Source: Hemicentrotus pulcherrimus
Taxonomy: Eukaryota; Echinodermata; Echinoidea; Camarodonta; Strongylocentrotidae
Reading direction: 5' to 3'
Length of the DNA: 64,000 nucleotides
Assembly (NCBI GenBank): GCA_003118195.1
Contig: BEXV01000538.1
Coordinates: 54,793-118,792, forward strand
Below the pieces are notes generated by a model. That model made no database searches. It saw nothing but the letters and a program-made list of their open reading frames with translations, and was not told the DNA's origin. Made by a program: the position numbers and the translations under genes. Shown one piece after another: positions 1-10,724 of this stretch; positions within the stretch are counted from its first letter, which is position 1; each line of letters begins with the position of its first letter.

Positions 1-297
1 GGGGGGGGGGGGGGGGGGGGGGGGGGCATCTCCCCCCAAAAGCTAAAAATCACATGTTTTTAAACGTCCCCCCCCCCGGTAGTCAATAACAAATATTGAT
101 ATTGCTTTTTCAGGAAGTGATAGTAATTTACTGAATTTCTTTAAAAAGTCAACTCTTTTACAATGTATGCGTACAGAAACACAGATACAGCTGGGGATAA
201 TGGGATCAAGAGTACTTATGAAAGACCAATGTTGTTATGTTTAGACAGTCCCTTTCAGTAAAGGAAGGAAGATTTACTTCTTTATTTTATATTTCAG
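1..297. other. contig edge and ELAC1-like intron
   Basis: Starts with 26 G followed by C-rich and AT-rich sequence. I see no exon. The homopolymer is either an assembly edge or a real poly-G/C tract; a second C run lies near 67-77. Confidence 0.5.
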
Positions 298-392
298 ACA
301 TGGAAACCATCCCATGAGGCAGAAGGTTCATTACATCCCAATGAGAAGACAGGACAAGACATTTGTATGACTGCAGATGGCACTTACAAGCT
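298..392 (+). CDS. ELAC1: ELAC1-like exon a
   Basis: Follows the acceptor TATTTCAG and reads phase 0 through HPNEKTGQD and CMTADGTYK. The donor is GTGGGT at 393, not the nearby GGGTAA. Only that choice leaves two bases (CT) that combine with the first A of the next exon to give Leu in YKLHEDDNF, which aligns with the YLLFDDE region of the human protein. It is the leftmost exon visible; 1-297 contains no convincing earlier exon. Confidence 0.85.
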
Positions 393-3300
393 GTGGGTAA
401 ACTAAAATGAGTACAATTATTTCATGATTTATTTAGTTGTACATGCTTCATTTAGACATGAAACATGTTTGAAAAGACATATTTCATATATTTGCAAATT
501 TATTCATCCACGTCAGTTGATTTAGCAATTGTCTTCTTTTTGATGTATTTTCATTTTCAGATTATTTCATTAATATTAAAATCACACTCATTTAATCTGT
601 CACATTGTTCAGTCATAGAACGATGGATATATTTTATTAAATATTCTGATTGATTTGCTTTTCTTTGTTTGCAGACATGAAGATGACAATTTTATCATCC
701 ATGCTGCCACGTTAAGTCACAGGGTACCTTGCTTTGGATATGTGTTCCTGGAAAAACCTCAACCAGGCAGGTATTACATGTGATTTGCATCCATTGATAT
801 AGTATATAAATATTCAATGCTTTGAGGAGCATGGTCTAAACTAAATCCGAAAAGTGTTTTCAGAAACTGCACCGTACACTCAGATCTTTGTAGGGCTTCA
901 AATGTAACCATGACCCCCAAATTAAGCAGTTATTGGTTTTATATACCGGATCCTGAGTTTACATTCTTAGAAAGAGTAATTTTCATTTAAAACTATGTCA
1001 AGTTTTATTATTTAGAGTTTCAGTAGATCCCATGCAGCAGTCAAAAACTTCATGTTTATTTCTTTTTTGCTTCCTACTTTCGTTGAGTCCTGTTAATTGT
1101 AATGCTTTGATGTAAGGACAGAATTAAGCAGCAAAAATTACAGACAGTCAATGATTCACTGGATTTTGGCAGATGCAGATATCTGTAGCACAGTCACTCA
1201 TCTGGTGGTCATAATGTGAATGTTCCAACTTTTTTCTGTCGTTAGGTTAGACGCTGAGATGCTCAAGGCAAGGGGAATCAAGCCAGGTCCACTGTATGCC
1301 AGAATCAAAGCTGGACACGAGATTGAATCTCCAGATGGCTCGGTTATCAAACCCCAAGATGTTGTTGGACCAACAAGACAAGGAAGAAAAATTGGTAACA
1401 GTTGGTCTTAGTTTCATTTCATTACCTCTTGATGATTTATTAAATGTAAAGTGGAATACTCTCTATGCTGTGTTTGTTACATTGTTTGCATAGCCATCAA
1501 CTACATTTTTTGAATGAGGAGAGTGGGGGAGGGAGGGGGGGGGGGACATGCTCTAACAAAATTGCCAACAAATTGAACGGGATAAATGAGCTTAAATCCA
1601 TTGCCTACACATTGAACATTTTGTGGACAAAATCTTTGAATATCTCATTTAAATCATGTAAATGTTTAGATTTTTTCTTAAATCACAGATAATTCATTCA
1701 AGGGTAAGTGAACAGTTTGTGTCAAGGCTATGAAATCAAGACTTATCATTGTTATCAACCCCAATTGTTCCATTCAACTGATCTACCAACAAAATGGCCA
1801 CATACATACTCAGGACAAAATGTGTTTGTTCTTCTTCGACCTTATCCATAATTCAATGCTAATGGAGAAAGAATGCATGCAAATGATGCGGTTCTTGTGT
1901 TTGAGTATTTTAGTTACCATAACAAATTTAAACCAATAAACGTGTATATTGTGCATTGCATGTTTTTCTCCAGGATAGACATCTGTACAAGCACCAATGA
2001 AATATTGAGAATTAGATTTGTGAAAATCAAAATCATTTTACTGAAATGACAATAATTTCAAAGATCATTGTCAGAAAAAAAACCCGCCCTGGATGTGAAG
2101 CAGAGATATGTAGGGAAAGTATGTATTCCAATACATATTGAATGCATTTTTCTTTCTGATCATGAAAGTAGTGCTGGGAGACACAGAAGAGTCCTCTCGA
2201 AACACTTCCAAATGCCATGAAAACAAATGTCTTGGAAAAAATGTCATTTTTAATTGACTGAAATTAACTGGACACATATTCAGAGATGCAGCTCTTTTCA
2301 TCTTGTTTTTTTTTTCTTTCTTCTTTTTGATCATGATAGTAATCCTTGGAGACACAAAGGAGTCATCTCGAATCATTCCCATTGCCATGAATGCAGACCT
2401 CCTTGTCCATGAAGCTACCCTAGCAGATGAGCATCAGGATCTATGCACCGGAAGAGGGCACTCCACACCAGGTTAGGCTTTATTTCTGATGGTTAACCAG
2501 GGCCCTGTCTTCTAAACAGTTCATGAAATTAAATACAACTATGTAAATAAGAGATAGGGAACTGCAAACTTGCAATTGATTAGAGGAATAACGATTGATT
2601 CAAATCAATCACAACTGTTTGTATGATGGCCCAGGAATCCAAACCAATGAGATCATTTAAATCTTAATTTTTATGCCTCCATTACGAAGTTGCCGGAGGC
2701 ATTATGTTTTCGGGTTGTCCGTCTGTCCGTCCGTCCCGTTCTCGTGATCGCGTTATCTGAAGAACCGATTGATGGATTCCTGCCAAACTTTGGTCATGTA
2801 TGTATCTTGCAGAGCCGATGAACTGATTAGATTTTGGGGTCACGAGGTCTAAGGTCAAAGGTCACAGCACTTACGATGTATGCAAAAACAGCTCGTGATC
2901 GCGTTATCTGAAGAACCGATTGATGGATTCCTGCCAAATTTTGGTCATGTATGTATCTAGCAGAGCCGATGAACTGATTAGATTTTGGGGTCACGAGGTT
3001 TAAGGTCAAAGGTCACAGTGCTTATTATGTATGCAAAAACAGATCGTGATCGCATTATCTCAAGAACCGATTGATGGTTCCTGCCAAACTTTGGTAATGT
3101 ATGTATCTTGCAGAGCCAATGAACTGAGTAGATTCTTGGGTCATGAGGTCAAAGGTCAAAGGTCATGTGCTCATTATGTGTGCACAAATAGTTTGTGAAT
3201 GCATTCTCATTAGAACTGAAAGATTGTTTCTATTTAACTCTGGACATCTTGCAGAGCCAATGAACTGAGTAGATTTTAGGGTCATGAGGTCAAAGATCAA

Positions 3301-5175
3301 ATGGTCATATGTGTATATGAGAAATTGCTTGTAATCAAGATATTCTGAAAACCTGTTAATGGATTACAAATGAACTTGAATTTGAAAAATTTCTTCTGTT
3401 TTAATTTGTTCAATTGCTCTATGACGGAGGCATCATTTTCGACACACACAGTCGAAGTTCCATCTAGTTTAAATATTTTTTTTCTCCCATCATTTATTAA
3501 TGGAATAGTACATACCGTTACATAAAAAACACATAATTATATTGATTACAAAGAAAAACAAATAAAGTATACTTATGTCACAAAATTAATTATACTTTTT
3601 TTAATACAAGTAATCAATATTTCTTTTCCAGAGGTAATACTTTTCAACATTTGCCCTCCATAATATTTCCTTTAAATGAATGTTGAATATCTGTGTCAAA
3701 TTAAAAATTGGTTTCTTGTATGGAGTGCATCCAGTATACCCAAGGTGCTCCAATATTTCCTTGGCTTTAGGCTACTGATTTCAATTCTTACAGCAATTTG
3801 TTTCTACACTATCCCCACACTTACTACACCTGGTTGAGGATAGGTAGATGCAGATTTATATCTTCCGAAGTACTTGAGTACTGTTTACATTTGTTTTTGT
3901 CATTTTGGGTGGTCTAAACAATCCACCCTATGCATGATTAGCATTCACAGTTCCATTTCCAGAACTGAAAACAAGGACTGAAAATAATTTGCAAAATTCC
4001 AACCAAACTTTATAAATCTATGAGAAGGAATAAAAAAGGAAGATATAAAGGAATCTAGTTGTCAGAAAATTAAACTTAATTGGTTCAAGGGATATTGATT
4101 TACATTTGACTGTTAACCATGATTCAACAAGATCGAGAGATTTCAGGTTATCATTGTGAAAGATTAAAGGACAGAAAGATTGGTAGATTGAAACTGATAA
4201 CTTCAGACCTTCCTCTCATAATGTTCTTATTTTAGCTCATTTTTGTATCTCAATGTACATTGTCATGTATCATCTTTTTTCCCCTTTTTTTCTTTCCTCT
4301 GATTGACAGCCATGGCAGGCCGGTTTGCTGCTCAAATCCAATGCGAGCATCTGGTCATCACACACTTCAGTCAGAGATACTATCCATTGTCACATCAGGG
4401 CAAGGTGATTACATAATGTGTAAAACCTTTGTCACATGAAAAAGTTTTTCTGATGTTTCATGTTAAAGTCCCACTGCACTACTTATAGCTACTTACGCCC
4501 TCTATATAGCAAACAATGCCAAATTGGTGATCATTGGCCCCCCATGATCCTCTTTTTCTTATGTTAATTGAGAGCTGATTTGATGAGATAACCACCTGTC
4601 AGTGACCATGCAGGGAGGTCTAATCCCTCCTGGCCAAACTAGTGCAGCGGGGCTTTAATAGATATTGATAAGGGCTACATTTAGCCTGCGCGCATATCCA
4701 TCCGAAGTAATGCAAAAGGTGCTTACAATGTACTATTATTACCCTGGCTTTAGCCCAGCTGCCATTTTAAAGGGGCTCAATTTTATGGAATACAATTCAA
4801 CCAGGTACCCATTTTTACTATACCTGGGTAGAGACCAGAGAGGCGAATATATTGACACATCTTAAAAGAAAAAGTAGTTCATCATAAACTAACAATTTTT
4901 ATTAAAATTGATGAAAAATATCATACCATTATCTTACTTTGATTTTTGCAGCTCCATTTCTCTTGCGCATGCCTCTAATACTCCTTTCCTAATGGTAAAT
5001 GATTTTTACAGCTCCATATCTCTTGCACTATATCTCTAATACTCTTCTCTGTTGGCAATAGGAAGGGGATGAGACTGTTCAGAAGCTCCTTGATCAAACT
5101 AGAGCAACGTTTCCAGGAGGGAAGGTGACGGCAGCAGAGGATTTTATGACTGTCTCTGTCCCAGCCAGGAGGTGA
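298..5175 (+). CDS. ELAC1: tRNase Z short form (ELAC1-like), 3' six exons, 5'-truncated by window edge
   Basis: Zinc phosphodiesterase of the metallo-beta-lactamase superfamily that cleaves the 3' trailer or repairs the 3' end of tRNAs. Exons read from the sequence: 298-392, 675-770, 1246-1394, 2340-2471, 4310-4404, 5062-5175; every junction keeps frame with GT-AG sites. Visible family motifs in order: SHRVPCFGY, the GRLDAEMLKARGIKPGPLY segment, VILGDT (metal Asp), LLVHEATL, GRGHSTP, VITHFSQRYYP and a C-terminal AEDFMTVSVPARR before TGA. The order and spacing match the human short tRNase Z, which ends in a similar AEDFMV segment. The HxHxDH metal motif must lie in exons left of position 1. 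An AATAAA at 5380-5385, about 205 bp past the stop, is a good poly(A) signal. The ELAC2 long form is unlikely because the linker and C-terminal length fit the short form. Confidence 0.93.
675..770 (+). CDS. ELAC1: ELAC1-like exon b
   Basis: Acceptor TTTGCAG, donor GTATTA. Encodes HEDDNFIIHAATLSHRVP and CFGYVFLEKPQPG, the strand with the conserved H-R-[IV]-P-x-F-G motif of short tRNase Z. It ends in phase 2 and is completed by the G that opens the next exon (Arg). Confidence 0.92.
1246..1394 (+). CDS. ELAC1: ELAC1-like exon c
   Basis: Acceptor CGTTAG, donor GTAACA. Encodes RLDAEMLKARGIKPGPLYAR and then IKPQDVVGPTRQGRKI. The G-I-x-P-G-P-x-Y motif and the D-V-V linker followed by GRKI are hallmarks of the family, just before the metal-binding GD motif of the next exon. 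Confidence 0.95.
2150..2222 (+). pseudogene. decayed tandem copy of ELAC1-like exon d
   Basis: The sequence TGATCATGAAAG followed by codons for VVLGDTEESSR closely mirrors the true exon start at 2322-2394 (TGATCATGATAG, VILGDTKESSR), and similarity continues to TGCCATGA. After that the frame runs into TGA without the HEAT or GHST motifs. Use of this copy in place of the real exon would truncate the enzyme. It is best read as an unfinished exon duplication; whether it is ever spliced cannot be told here. Confidence 0.6.
2340..2471 (+). CDS. ELAC1: ELAC1-like exon d with GDT, HEAT and GHST motifs
   Basis: Acceptor CATGATAG, donor GTTAGG. With the preceding G it encodes VILGDTKESSR, then ADLLVHEATLADEH and GRGHSTP. 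The Asp of GD, the His/Glu of HEAT and the GHST block are conserved catalytic or structural residues in tRNase Z. A decayed copy of the first half of this exon, with its acceptor, lies about 171 bp upstream (2150-2222). Confidence 0.95.
2673..3470. repeat. dispersed element with about four 151 bp tandem units
   Basis: Units starting with (CT)CGTGATCGCGTTATCTGAAG begin at 2741, 2892, 3043 and about 3190, with a decayed fifth near 3327. Each contains CTGCCAAACTTTGGTCATGT and ends in GAGGTCAAAGGTCA. The element is bounded on the left by ATGCCTCC...GGAGGCAT (2673-2702) and on the right by GACGGAGGCATC (about 3423-3434) and a tail to about 3470. It lies in the intron before ELAC1-like exon e. The units become more diverged to the right. 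Confidence 0.85.
3471..4309. other. intron sequence without recognisable features
   Basis: AT-rich intron between the tandem repeat and exon e. No ORF with splice sites and no clear repeat was seen. Confidence 0.4.
4310..4404 (+). CDS. ELAC1: ELAC1-like exon e with HFSxRY motif
   Basis: Acceptor after a long pyrimidine tract (ATTGACAG), donor GTGATT. Encodes AMAGRFAAQIQCEHLVITHF followed by SQRYYPLSHQGK. The His of T-H-F-S-x-R-Y is the last conserved metal ligand motif of tRNase Z. Ends in phase 0. Confidence 0.94.
4947..5056 (+). repeat. two-copy about 60 bp tandem duplication in the last ELAC1-like intron
   Basis: TTTTTGCAGCTCCATTTCTC near 4945 is repeated as TTTTTACAGCTCCATATCTC near 5006, each followed by a CTCTAATACTC segment. 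Both copies look like a splice acceptor, but neither opens a frame leading into the exon. Confidence 0.7.
5062..5175 (+). CDS. ELAC1: ELAC1-like terminal exon
   Basis: Acceptor GGCAATAG. Encodes EGDETVQKLLDQTRATFPGG and then KVTAAEDFMTVSVPARR, followed by TGA at 5173-5175. The A-E-D-F-M strand is the conserved C-terminus of the short form. A 60 bp tandem duplication in the intron just before it supplies two further AG-containing, acceptor-like sequences. Confidence 0.93.
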   Translation, partial: EGDETVQKLLDQTRATFPGGKVTAAEDFMTVSVPARR

Positions 5176-5379
5176 TGCAAGCCATCCTCAACGCTTCCAA
5201 ACCGTCATCCCTGCTTCCCCATTTTATCAATAGTAAGGTTTGATCACGCGATTCTTGAAGAAATGGCAATTCATATCAGGGAAATGTTTTTTAAAATTTT
5301 TTTTTTGCTGATTTAGATTGTAATCAATGATAAGAATACTAACAGCCAGAATTTAAGTGCCTTTAAGCCTTCTTGTCAG

Positions 5380-5385
5380 AATAAA
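5380..5385 (+). terminator. candidate poly(A) signal of the ELAC1-like gene
   Basis: Canonical AATAAA about 205 bp downstream of the TGA, the first such hexamer seen after the stop on the + strand. Confidence 0.5.
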
Positions 5386-5624
5386 TGCTGAATCGCCTTC
5401 AAATTGTATTACTGGTCTGACATCACTATGATTCTGAGCTATATAGCCTTTTCTTTCATCAAGGAAGCTTGAAATCCACCAAATTTAGATTTCATAAATC
5501 ACATGAGTAATCAGATCCTCAATCATTAGGATTTAAAATATTTGAATGTTCCTATAAAATGCTGTTATAAGTTCTTCCAAAATTTGATTGCAGTTGGATC
5601 ATGTTTTGTAAGCGCTGGGCCTTA

Positions 5625-5792
5625 TGGACATTTTCCCCATATTTCCCATATTCTAGATAAAACTTCAGTAGCCTTGCGCATAGTTCACTTTGAAACAACT
5701 ATCTTCTTGCCCTATACATAATAGAAGAGAACCTTCTTGGACATTTTCCCCATATTCTAGATAAGACTTCAGTAGCCTTGCACATTGGTCTA
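5625..5792. repeat. two-copy duplication downstream of ELAC1-like gene
   Basis: GGACATTTTCCCCATATT and the downstream block with CAGTAGCCTTGCGCAT occur near 5627-5682 and again near 5738-5785 with small changes, a period of about 110 bp. Non-coding. Confidence 0.6.
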
Positions 5793-6570
5793 TCCGCAAT
5801 AGTTTCAGGCTTCAAATAGATAACTCGCAACTATTAAAGTTTCTTCTGTTAAAATGGCGATCTTTCACAATTTATGAAAGTTTCTTGTCGCAAAGAGTTT
5901 CTGGTTTTACGGCTGGTTATCACCTTAGACTAGACTCTGTATTCAATGTCCAGCTTTCATGTTGCAGGAAACATGAATCTTTTCAATCAGATAAGCGCAG
6001 GGTTGGATGAAGAATACAAACTCGTACATGGCTTAAATCACTGAGGAGGCTCATTTGATTAGTAAAGTAACTTGAAATATACTTGGTTGTTCACGATCAG
6101 AAAAATCACCCGTTTTGGTAAACTTCTTCAGACCTATGTCATAGTTGGCGCTGTTGCTGATGCAGTACATCTGAAGTGATGTGTTGCACAAAATGTAACT
6201 CATCCATAAACATAGAATTGAAGTCAAAGCTCATCATCTGCGGTCATGGATCATTAAATGTAACATTTTTGATAGTCTTTCTCTTTTATTACTGCTCAGT
6301 TCTCCTTTTATTATGGCTTCTACCTTAGCTCTCTTCACATAATATTTCTAAGTTTTATTGATCGCGATATCAGGCTTGGTTATAAAGCACCTTTGTTATC
6401 ATCAGTTTTCTATTGATGACGTGTGTGCCTATCTTTTGTAATAACAAAACTTACTGGTAACCACAAGATAAGGTAGAATCAAATTACAGGCCTTTCATTC
6501 ACTTTTCTCGCTCTCTCTCTCTCTCTCTCTCTGGATATGTAATACTCTTTCTCCGTATCTCTCTTAATTA
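5793..6570. other. intergenic sequence with a CT microsatellite
   Basis: No coding signal. A (CT)n run lies at about 6509-6532 just before a repeat-rich block. Confidence 0.5.
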
Positions 6571-6669
6571 GGTGGTCTGTCGATGACAGATACCTATTGA
6601 TTTTGCTAGAATTTTCTTTCTTTATTCTTTATTTATCAGGTGGGCTGTATAACGTACAGACCACCTTAT
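6571..6669. repeat. short inverted-repeat element
   Basis: TAGGTGGTCTGT at 6571-6582 faces ACAGACCACCTTA at about 6657-6669, with a T-rich middle containing TTTATTCTTTATTTATC. It could fold into a hairpin and looks like a small non-autonomous element or its relic. Confidence 0.6.
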
Positions 6670-6699
6670 AATTTTGTTAGAATTGCCTTTATTTATTCT

Positions 6700-7200
6700 T
6701 TATTCTTTATTTTTCTTATTTCTAACCACTTTTTTGTGGACAAGATAACTTGAAAATGGCTGGATCAAATGCCTTCAAATTTGGCACACATATGTATAGG
6801 CATATGTACAAAGCTCAGAAATTTTGTCAAGCTTGACCTTGACTGATGACGTCATCTAGGGGCCATTTTGTAAAATTTTACGAAAATCAACTCATGATCA
6901 TATCTTCATAACCAAAACGTATTTCTCATTCATATTTATCATGATCAAGGTCAATATCTGTCCTGTTATTTGCAGGTCAAAAAACGTGTGTGTCCGGCGT
7001 CAATGCGCGCATAAAATTTCGAAATGCTCAAAATTGTCTCAAAATCATTTTGCAAACGTTTTAGGCCATTCTAAGCATTTTATACAAAATCGTGCACACG
7101 CGCATTTTCACGCGTTTTGGCATTTTGCAAGATAGAATCACCAAAGTTTTGTCATCATATTAAGCACATTTTTTCAAGCATTTTGATACCATGTTCACCA
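6700..7200. repeat. probable dispersed repeat with AAATTTGGCACACATATGT-type core
   Basis: Contains a GGCTGGATCAAATGCCTTCA segment followed by TTTGGCACACATATG and GATGACGTCATCTAGGGGCC. The layout resembles the CTGCCAAACTTTGGTCATGT units at 2741-3330, which suggests a related family, although identity is low. Confidence 0.35.
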
Positions 7201-7204
7201 TTTT

Positions 7205-8470
7205 CTGACCAATAATAACGGAGTGGGTGTCCGTTTAAGATACACGTCCGTGCGTGGGAGCTCTTTTAATACATAGCATATACGGGCAAAAACATGCCTA
7301 TTCAAAATCCATTGTAGCTCTTTAGAATGTAAGGTGACCCCAATTTTGTTCATATTTTGATAGAGTATGAATCGAAGATATGATTTTATGTCTCATTTGA
7401 CCCTCAATTAACTCATGACGACATAATGGCCGAACTCAAATTTCAATTTGCATATTTTGACGTCAGTATATTTTTGGAAACTTGATTGTATCTCTGTAAA
7501 TATTGATCGATTTTCTTCCAAATTTTGATATGTTCCAGCTGAGACGTTTCTCTACAATTAAAGTTGCTACGATCTTTCATTTTGACAAAGGCATCATGGC
7601 TTTTTTTTTTTGCGATTAAAGGAGGCATTTCATTTTTTCACATTTTGCGTGTTTTGCTGAGCATCAAGTATGTTCACAAATGTGCCCTTTATTTTTTGGT
7701 CAGATGCCGGGATAATGTGGGATAAAGTGGGATTTGAGAATTCCATTTTCTATTACGTTTAATCACTTTGGGAAATGTTTTGGTATACCGGTGACGCACT
7801 TGACTCCCGACCTCGAGATCCCTGGTTCGAGTCCGGGCGTCTCCAACAATTTTTTTCTTCCCTTTTTTGTTTGTTTGACCTTTCCTGTACCATGTCCTTT
7901 GAATATTAAAACACATAGAATGGCAAATAATGTAATAAACAACCATATATACTTACTTATTACCCTATTTTCACTTGATCAATTACTTCTTGCGTGTTAT
8001 CCCTAAGGAAGATGTCTTCTCCTCAAATCTTAGGCGAGCAATAGCGCCGGAATGAGCGTCCGTTTAACATAAATGTCCGTGCGCGCAAGCTTATGTAATA
8101 CATAGTCTATATAGGCAAACACATGCTTACCTTTTCAAATCTTTTGCGAGCATTAGCGCCGGAATGAGCGTCCGTTTAACATAAATGTCCGTGCGCGCAA
8201 GCTTATGTAATACATAGTATATATGGGTAAACACATGCTTATACAAAATCCATTGTAGCACCTGGACCCCAATTTTTCACTTGGCCATTAAAAATATTCT
8301 GATGTCATCACAATGTCCTTCAAACTCAAAATACGAAATTGCATATTATGACGTCAGCATATTTTTGAAATCATAATGTTCTTCAATTCGAACTCAAAAT
8401 ACGAACTAGCATTTATGACGTCAGCACATTTATGAAAAAATGATTGTATCTCTGTAAATATTGAAATAAA
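7205..8470. repeat. direct-repeat pair flanking a tRNA-like segment
   Basis: The block at 7205-7515 (GTGTCCGTTTAAGATACACG, ATTCAAAATCCATTGTAGC, GACGTCAGTATATTTTTG, ATTGTATCTCTGTAAATATT) recurs in the same order at about 8150-8465. A third partial copy of its left part lies at 8034-8130. The two larger copies are in direct orientation and enclose about 630 bp that include the tRNA-like segment. This could be a degraded retroelement with terminal direct repeats or a set of tandemly duplicated non-autonomous elements. Confidence 0.6.
7780..7846 (+). repeat. tRNA-like 3' half (possible SINE head or tRNA relic)
   Basis: 7821-7837 forms a perfect T arm, CCTGG-TTCGAGT-CCGGG, and contains the pol III B box GGTTCGAGTCC (7824-7834). 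It is followed by CGTCTCC as a 3' acceptor strand. Upstream, ACCGGTGACGCACTTGACTC resembles a D/anticodon region, but no 5' strand pairs with the acceptor and no good anticodon stem forms. A T-rich tail follows. This is therefore a tRNA-derived relic or SINE head, not a functional tRNA gene. Confidence 0.55.
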
Positions 8471-8474
8471 TGCA

Positions 8475-9300
8475 ATCGTGATCAGCAGCCTTGGTGCAAT
8501 AAATAAAACAACCATATTCCATATGTTGCCAATTTATATCGGGCATAATACCCATTTAAAGCTGGAACCTCTAATAAGAAAACACGAAATCCGTTTCTGA
8601 ACCAGATACACAATGCATGTCTGATCCTGGCTTTTACGGATTTTGTTTATTTAAACAAATCCTATGCACTCTTCATCAGCAGCCAGGATGCAATAATTAA
8701 GGGAAATGAATACTTAAAAAACAAACATTTTCCTTATTTTGGCAATTTCTATCGGGCATAATACCCATTTAAAGCTAACACCTCTAATGAGAAAACACGA
8801 AATCCGTTTCTGAACCAGATACACAAAGCATGTCTGGTCCTGGCTGTATGGACTTTATTTATTTAAAAAAATACTATGCACTCTTCATCAGCAGCCAGGG
8901 TGCAATAACTAAGGAAAATGAATACATAAACAAAAAAAATCCTAATTTTGGCTATTTCTATCGGGCATATAATACCTATTTAAAGCTAACACCTCTAATT
9001 GGAAAAAAAAACAATTATCCGTTTCTGAACCTGGCTGTACGGATTTTATTTATTTAAAAAAAAAAAATCCTATTTCAAAATATTTTTATCCACGATATAT
9101 CCGCGATGAATTACAAATTGGGTTCCATCATAATATTAATTTAATGTTCTCGTCATCAGTAGCCTGGTGTACAATATTTATGGGAAATTAATAAAAACAT
9201 CAATTTTCGTTACTTAGCCAATTTCTATCGTGCATAATACCCATTTCAAGCTGACACCTCTAGTTAGAAGAAACAAAATCCGTTTTACCTGCCCACTTTC
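8475..9300. repeat. array of about four diverged 190-270 bp direct repeats
   Basis: The landmark ATCAGCAGCC...GTGCAATAA occurs at 8481, 8675, 8887 and (as ATCAGTAGCC) 9155. Each is followed by an AATTTCTATCGGGCATAATA segment, CCCATTTAAAGCTAACACC and AAACACGAAATCCGTTTCTG. Spacing grows from 194 to 212 to 268 bp through insertions. No ORF. Confidence 0.8.
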
Positions 9301-9924
9301 CCCTGAAAGAGGGGACATACTAACATGAGGAAATGAACTTTCTTGAAATGTGATCTAAATTGCGTAATTCAGACTGCCATATGACATTTTTGTTCCATAC
9401 TTTTTATAGATTTTAATCACACAACATTAAATAGACCTATCATGCGTGCATAAAATGAAAAGGAATAGCTAAGCTTAAAAAATATGTGATATGCAATAAT
9501 TAAACTTGTGGTGATAAAAAATAAAGAATTTTGGTTCCAATTTTTTAGATCCATATCAAGACATCTTCCCAACTAAAAAGGATGATATCAAGCCACCAAA
9601 TGCATTTCGTGAAACTATCTTACACTAGACACACATATCCCAGATACAAAATACCATAATTTACACAAACCACCACATAAAAATGGGTTTTATATAGACC
9701 TTGGATAAAAAATATTGAAACACATCTAAAAAAACCATGACCAGTGATACATTGTAGATGAAAACTAAGCATAACTTACATTACATACAAAAAAAACATG
9801 GGATTAATATGTTGTTTTTTTTTATTCTAATACTACCGACTAAAATAAATAAATCATGCATCTAAACATACGATAAAAACTAATGAACATACCGACAAGA
9901 CAAAAAAAAAATAATTGAAAAAAA
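9301..9924. other. AT-rich sequence downstream of the OB-fold gene
   Basis: No coding signal. TTTATT at 9831-9836 is AATAAA on the - strand, about 89 bp past the stop of the OB-fold gene relic, and is a plausible poly(A) signal for it. Confidence 0.5.
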
Positions 9925-10071
9925 TCACTCGTCAGTCACGATAGACATCTCAACCACCATGCCTTCTGACATACGATAGTGCACGCGGGCTGGAAGGGCC
10001 TCTGTGCCTTTGATGTTGCACGCGCCCTCGGGACATTGCAAGACGATTCTAAGACAACATCCATCGGAAAT
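9925..10071 (-). CDS. OB-fold gene terminal exon
   Basis: Acceptor TTTTATTGCAG. Encodes ISDGCCLRIVLQCPEGACN, then IKGTEALPARVHYRMSEG and VVEMSIVTDE before TGA (9925-9927). GC-rich and codon-like against its AT-rich surroundings. The Cys pattern CC...C...C might be structural; no named domain recognised. Confidence 0.5.
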   Translation of the reverse strand: MSDGCCLRIVLQCPEGACNIKGTEALPARVHYRMSEGMVVEMSIVTDE

Positions 10072-10665
10072 CTGCAATAAAATAACACAACCAGAAAAAA
10101 TAAAATCAGATACAAATGCCAAATGACAAAAAATGGTTAACCAACAAACATATAGTACACTTTAGATATTTCCGCCAATAAGCAGTATATACCAACTTTC
10201 ATTTAAATGTAACCAAAATAATTAGCAACGGAAAAAAACTAAATGATGATACAACTTTACAATGCAAAACAGATATAAATTAATTTTTAAAATATTTTGG
10301 GCCACCACAAAATAGAAAAACATCCTATGAACCCTAACACTCTGCAACAACAATCTACCACACACTCTAATAGATATCCACAAATTCCCAAATGGAATTT
10401 TAGGGGTTACCTAATAAACCAAAGGCCTTTGTAATAAATGAAAGCACACATCAACCTCATATATACTCTAAATTGCAAATATCAAATACATCAAATATGT
10501 GGTAGCCACATAATTAAAAACATTTAACTCTATGACACAAATGAGCATGCCAATGCTTTAAAAAGGTAAGGGCACATCTTAGAACCGTTTTGAAAAGTCT
10601 GAATAAAAGACCCCAAAACACATCAAACACTATCATCAGAAATATGCCACAAAAATAACACTCAC

Positions 10666-10724
10666 CCATCATCCAAAGCTGATGTCCCAATAACCAGGCC
10701 ATCACTTGTAACAGCCTCCTCTAC
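10666..10724 (-). CDS. OB-fold gene exon 4 (short, phase-breaking)
   Basis: Acceptor TATTTATAG, donor GTGAGT. Reads VEEAVTSDGLVIGTSALDDG in the phase left by exon 3. The exon is 59 bp, so it ends in phase 2 while the next exon is only sensible in phase 0. Either a base has been lost or a splice site was misjudged. Confidence 0.4.

Noticed and set aside
7780..7846. Functional tRNA gene
   Set aside because: The T arm and B box are good, but the acceptor and anticodon stems do not form, so it is listed as a tRNA-like relic.
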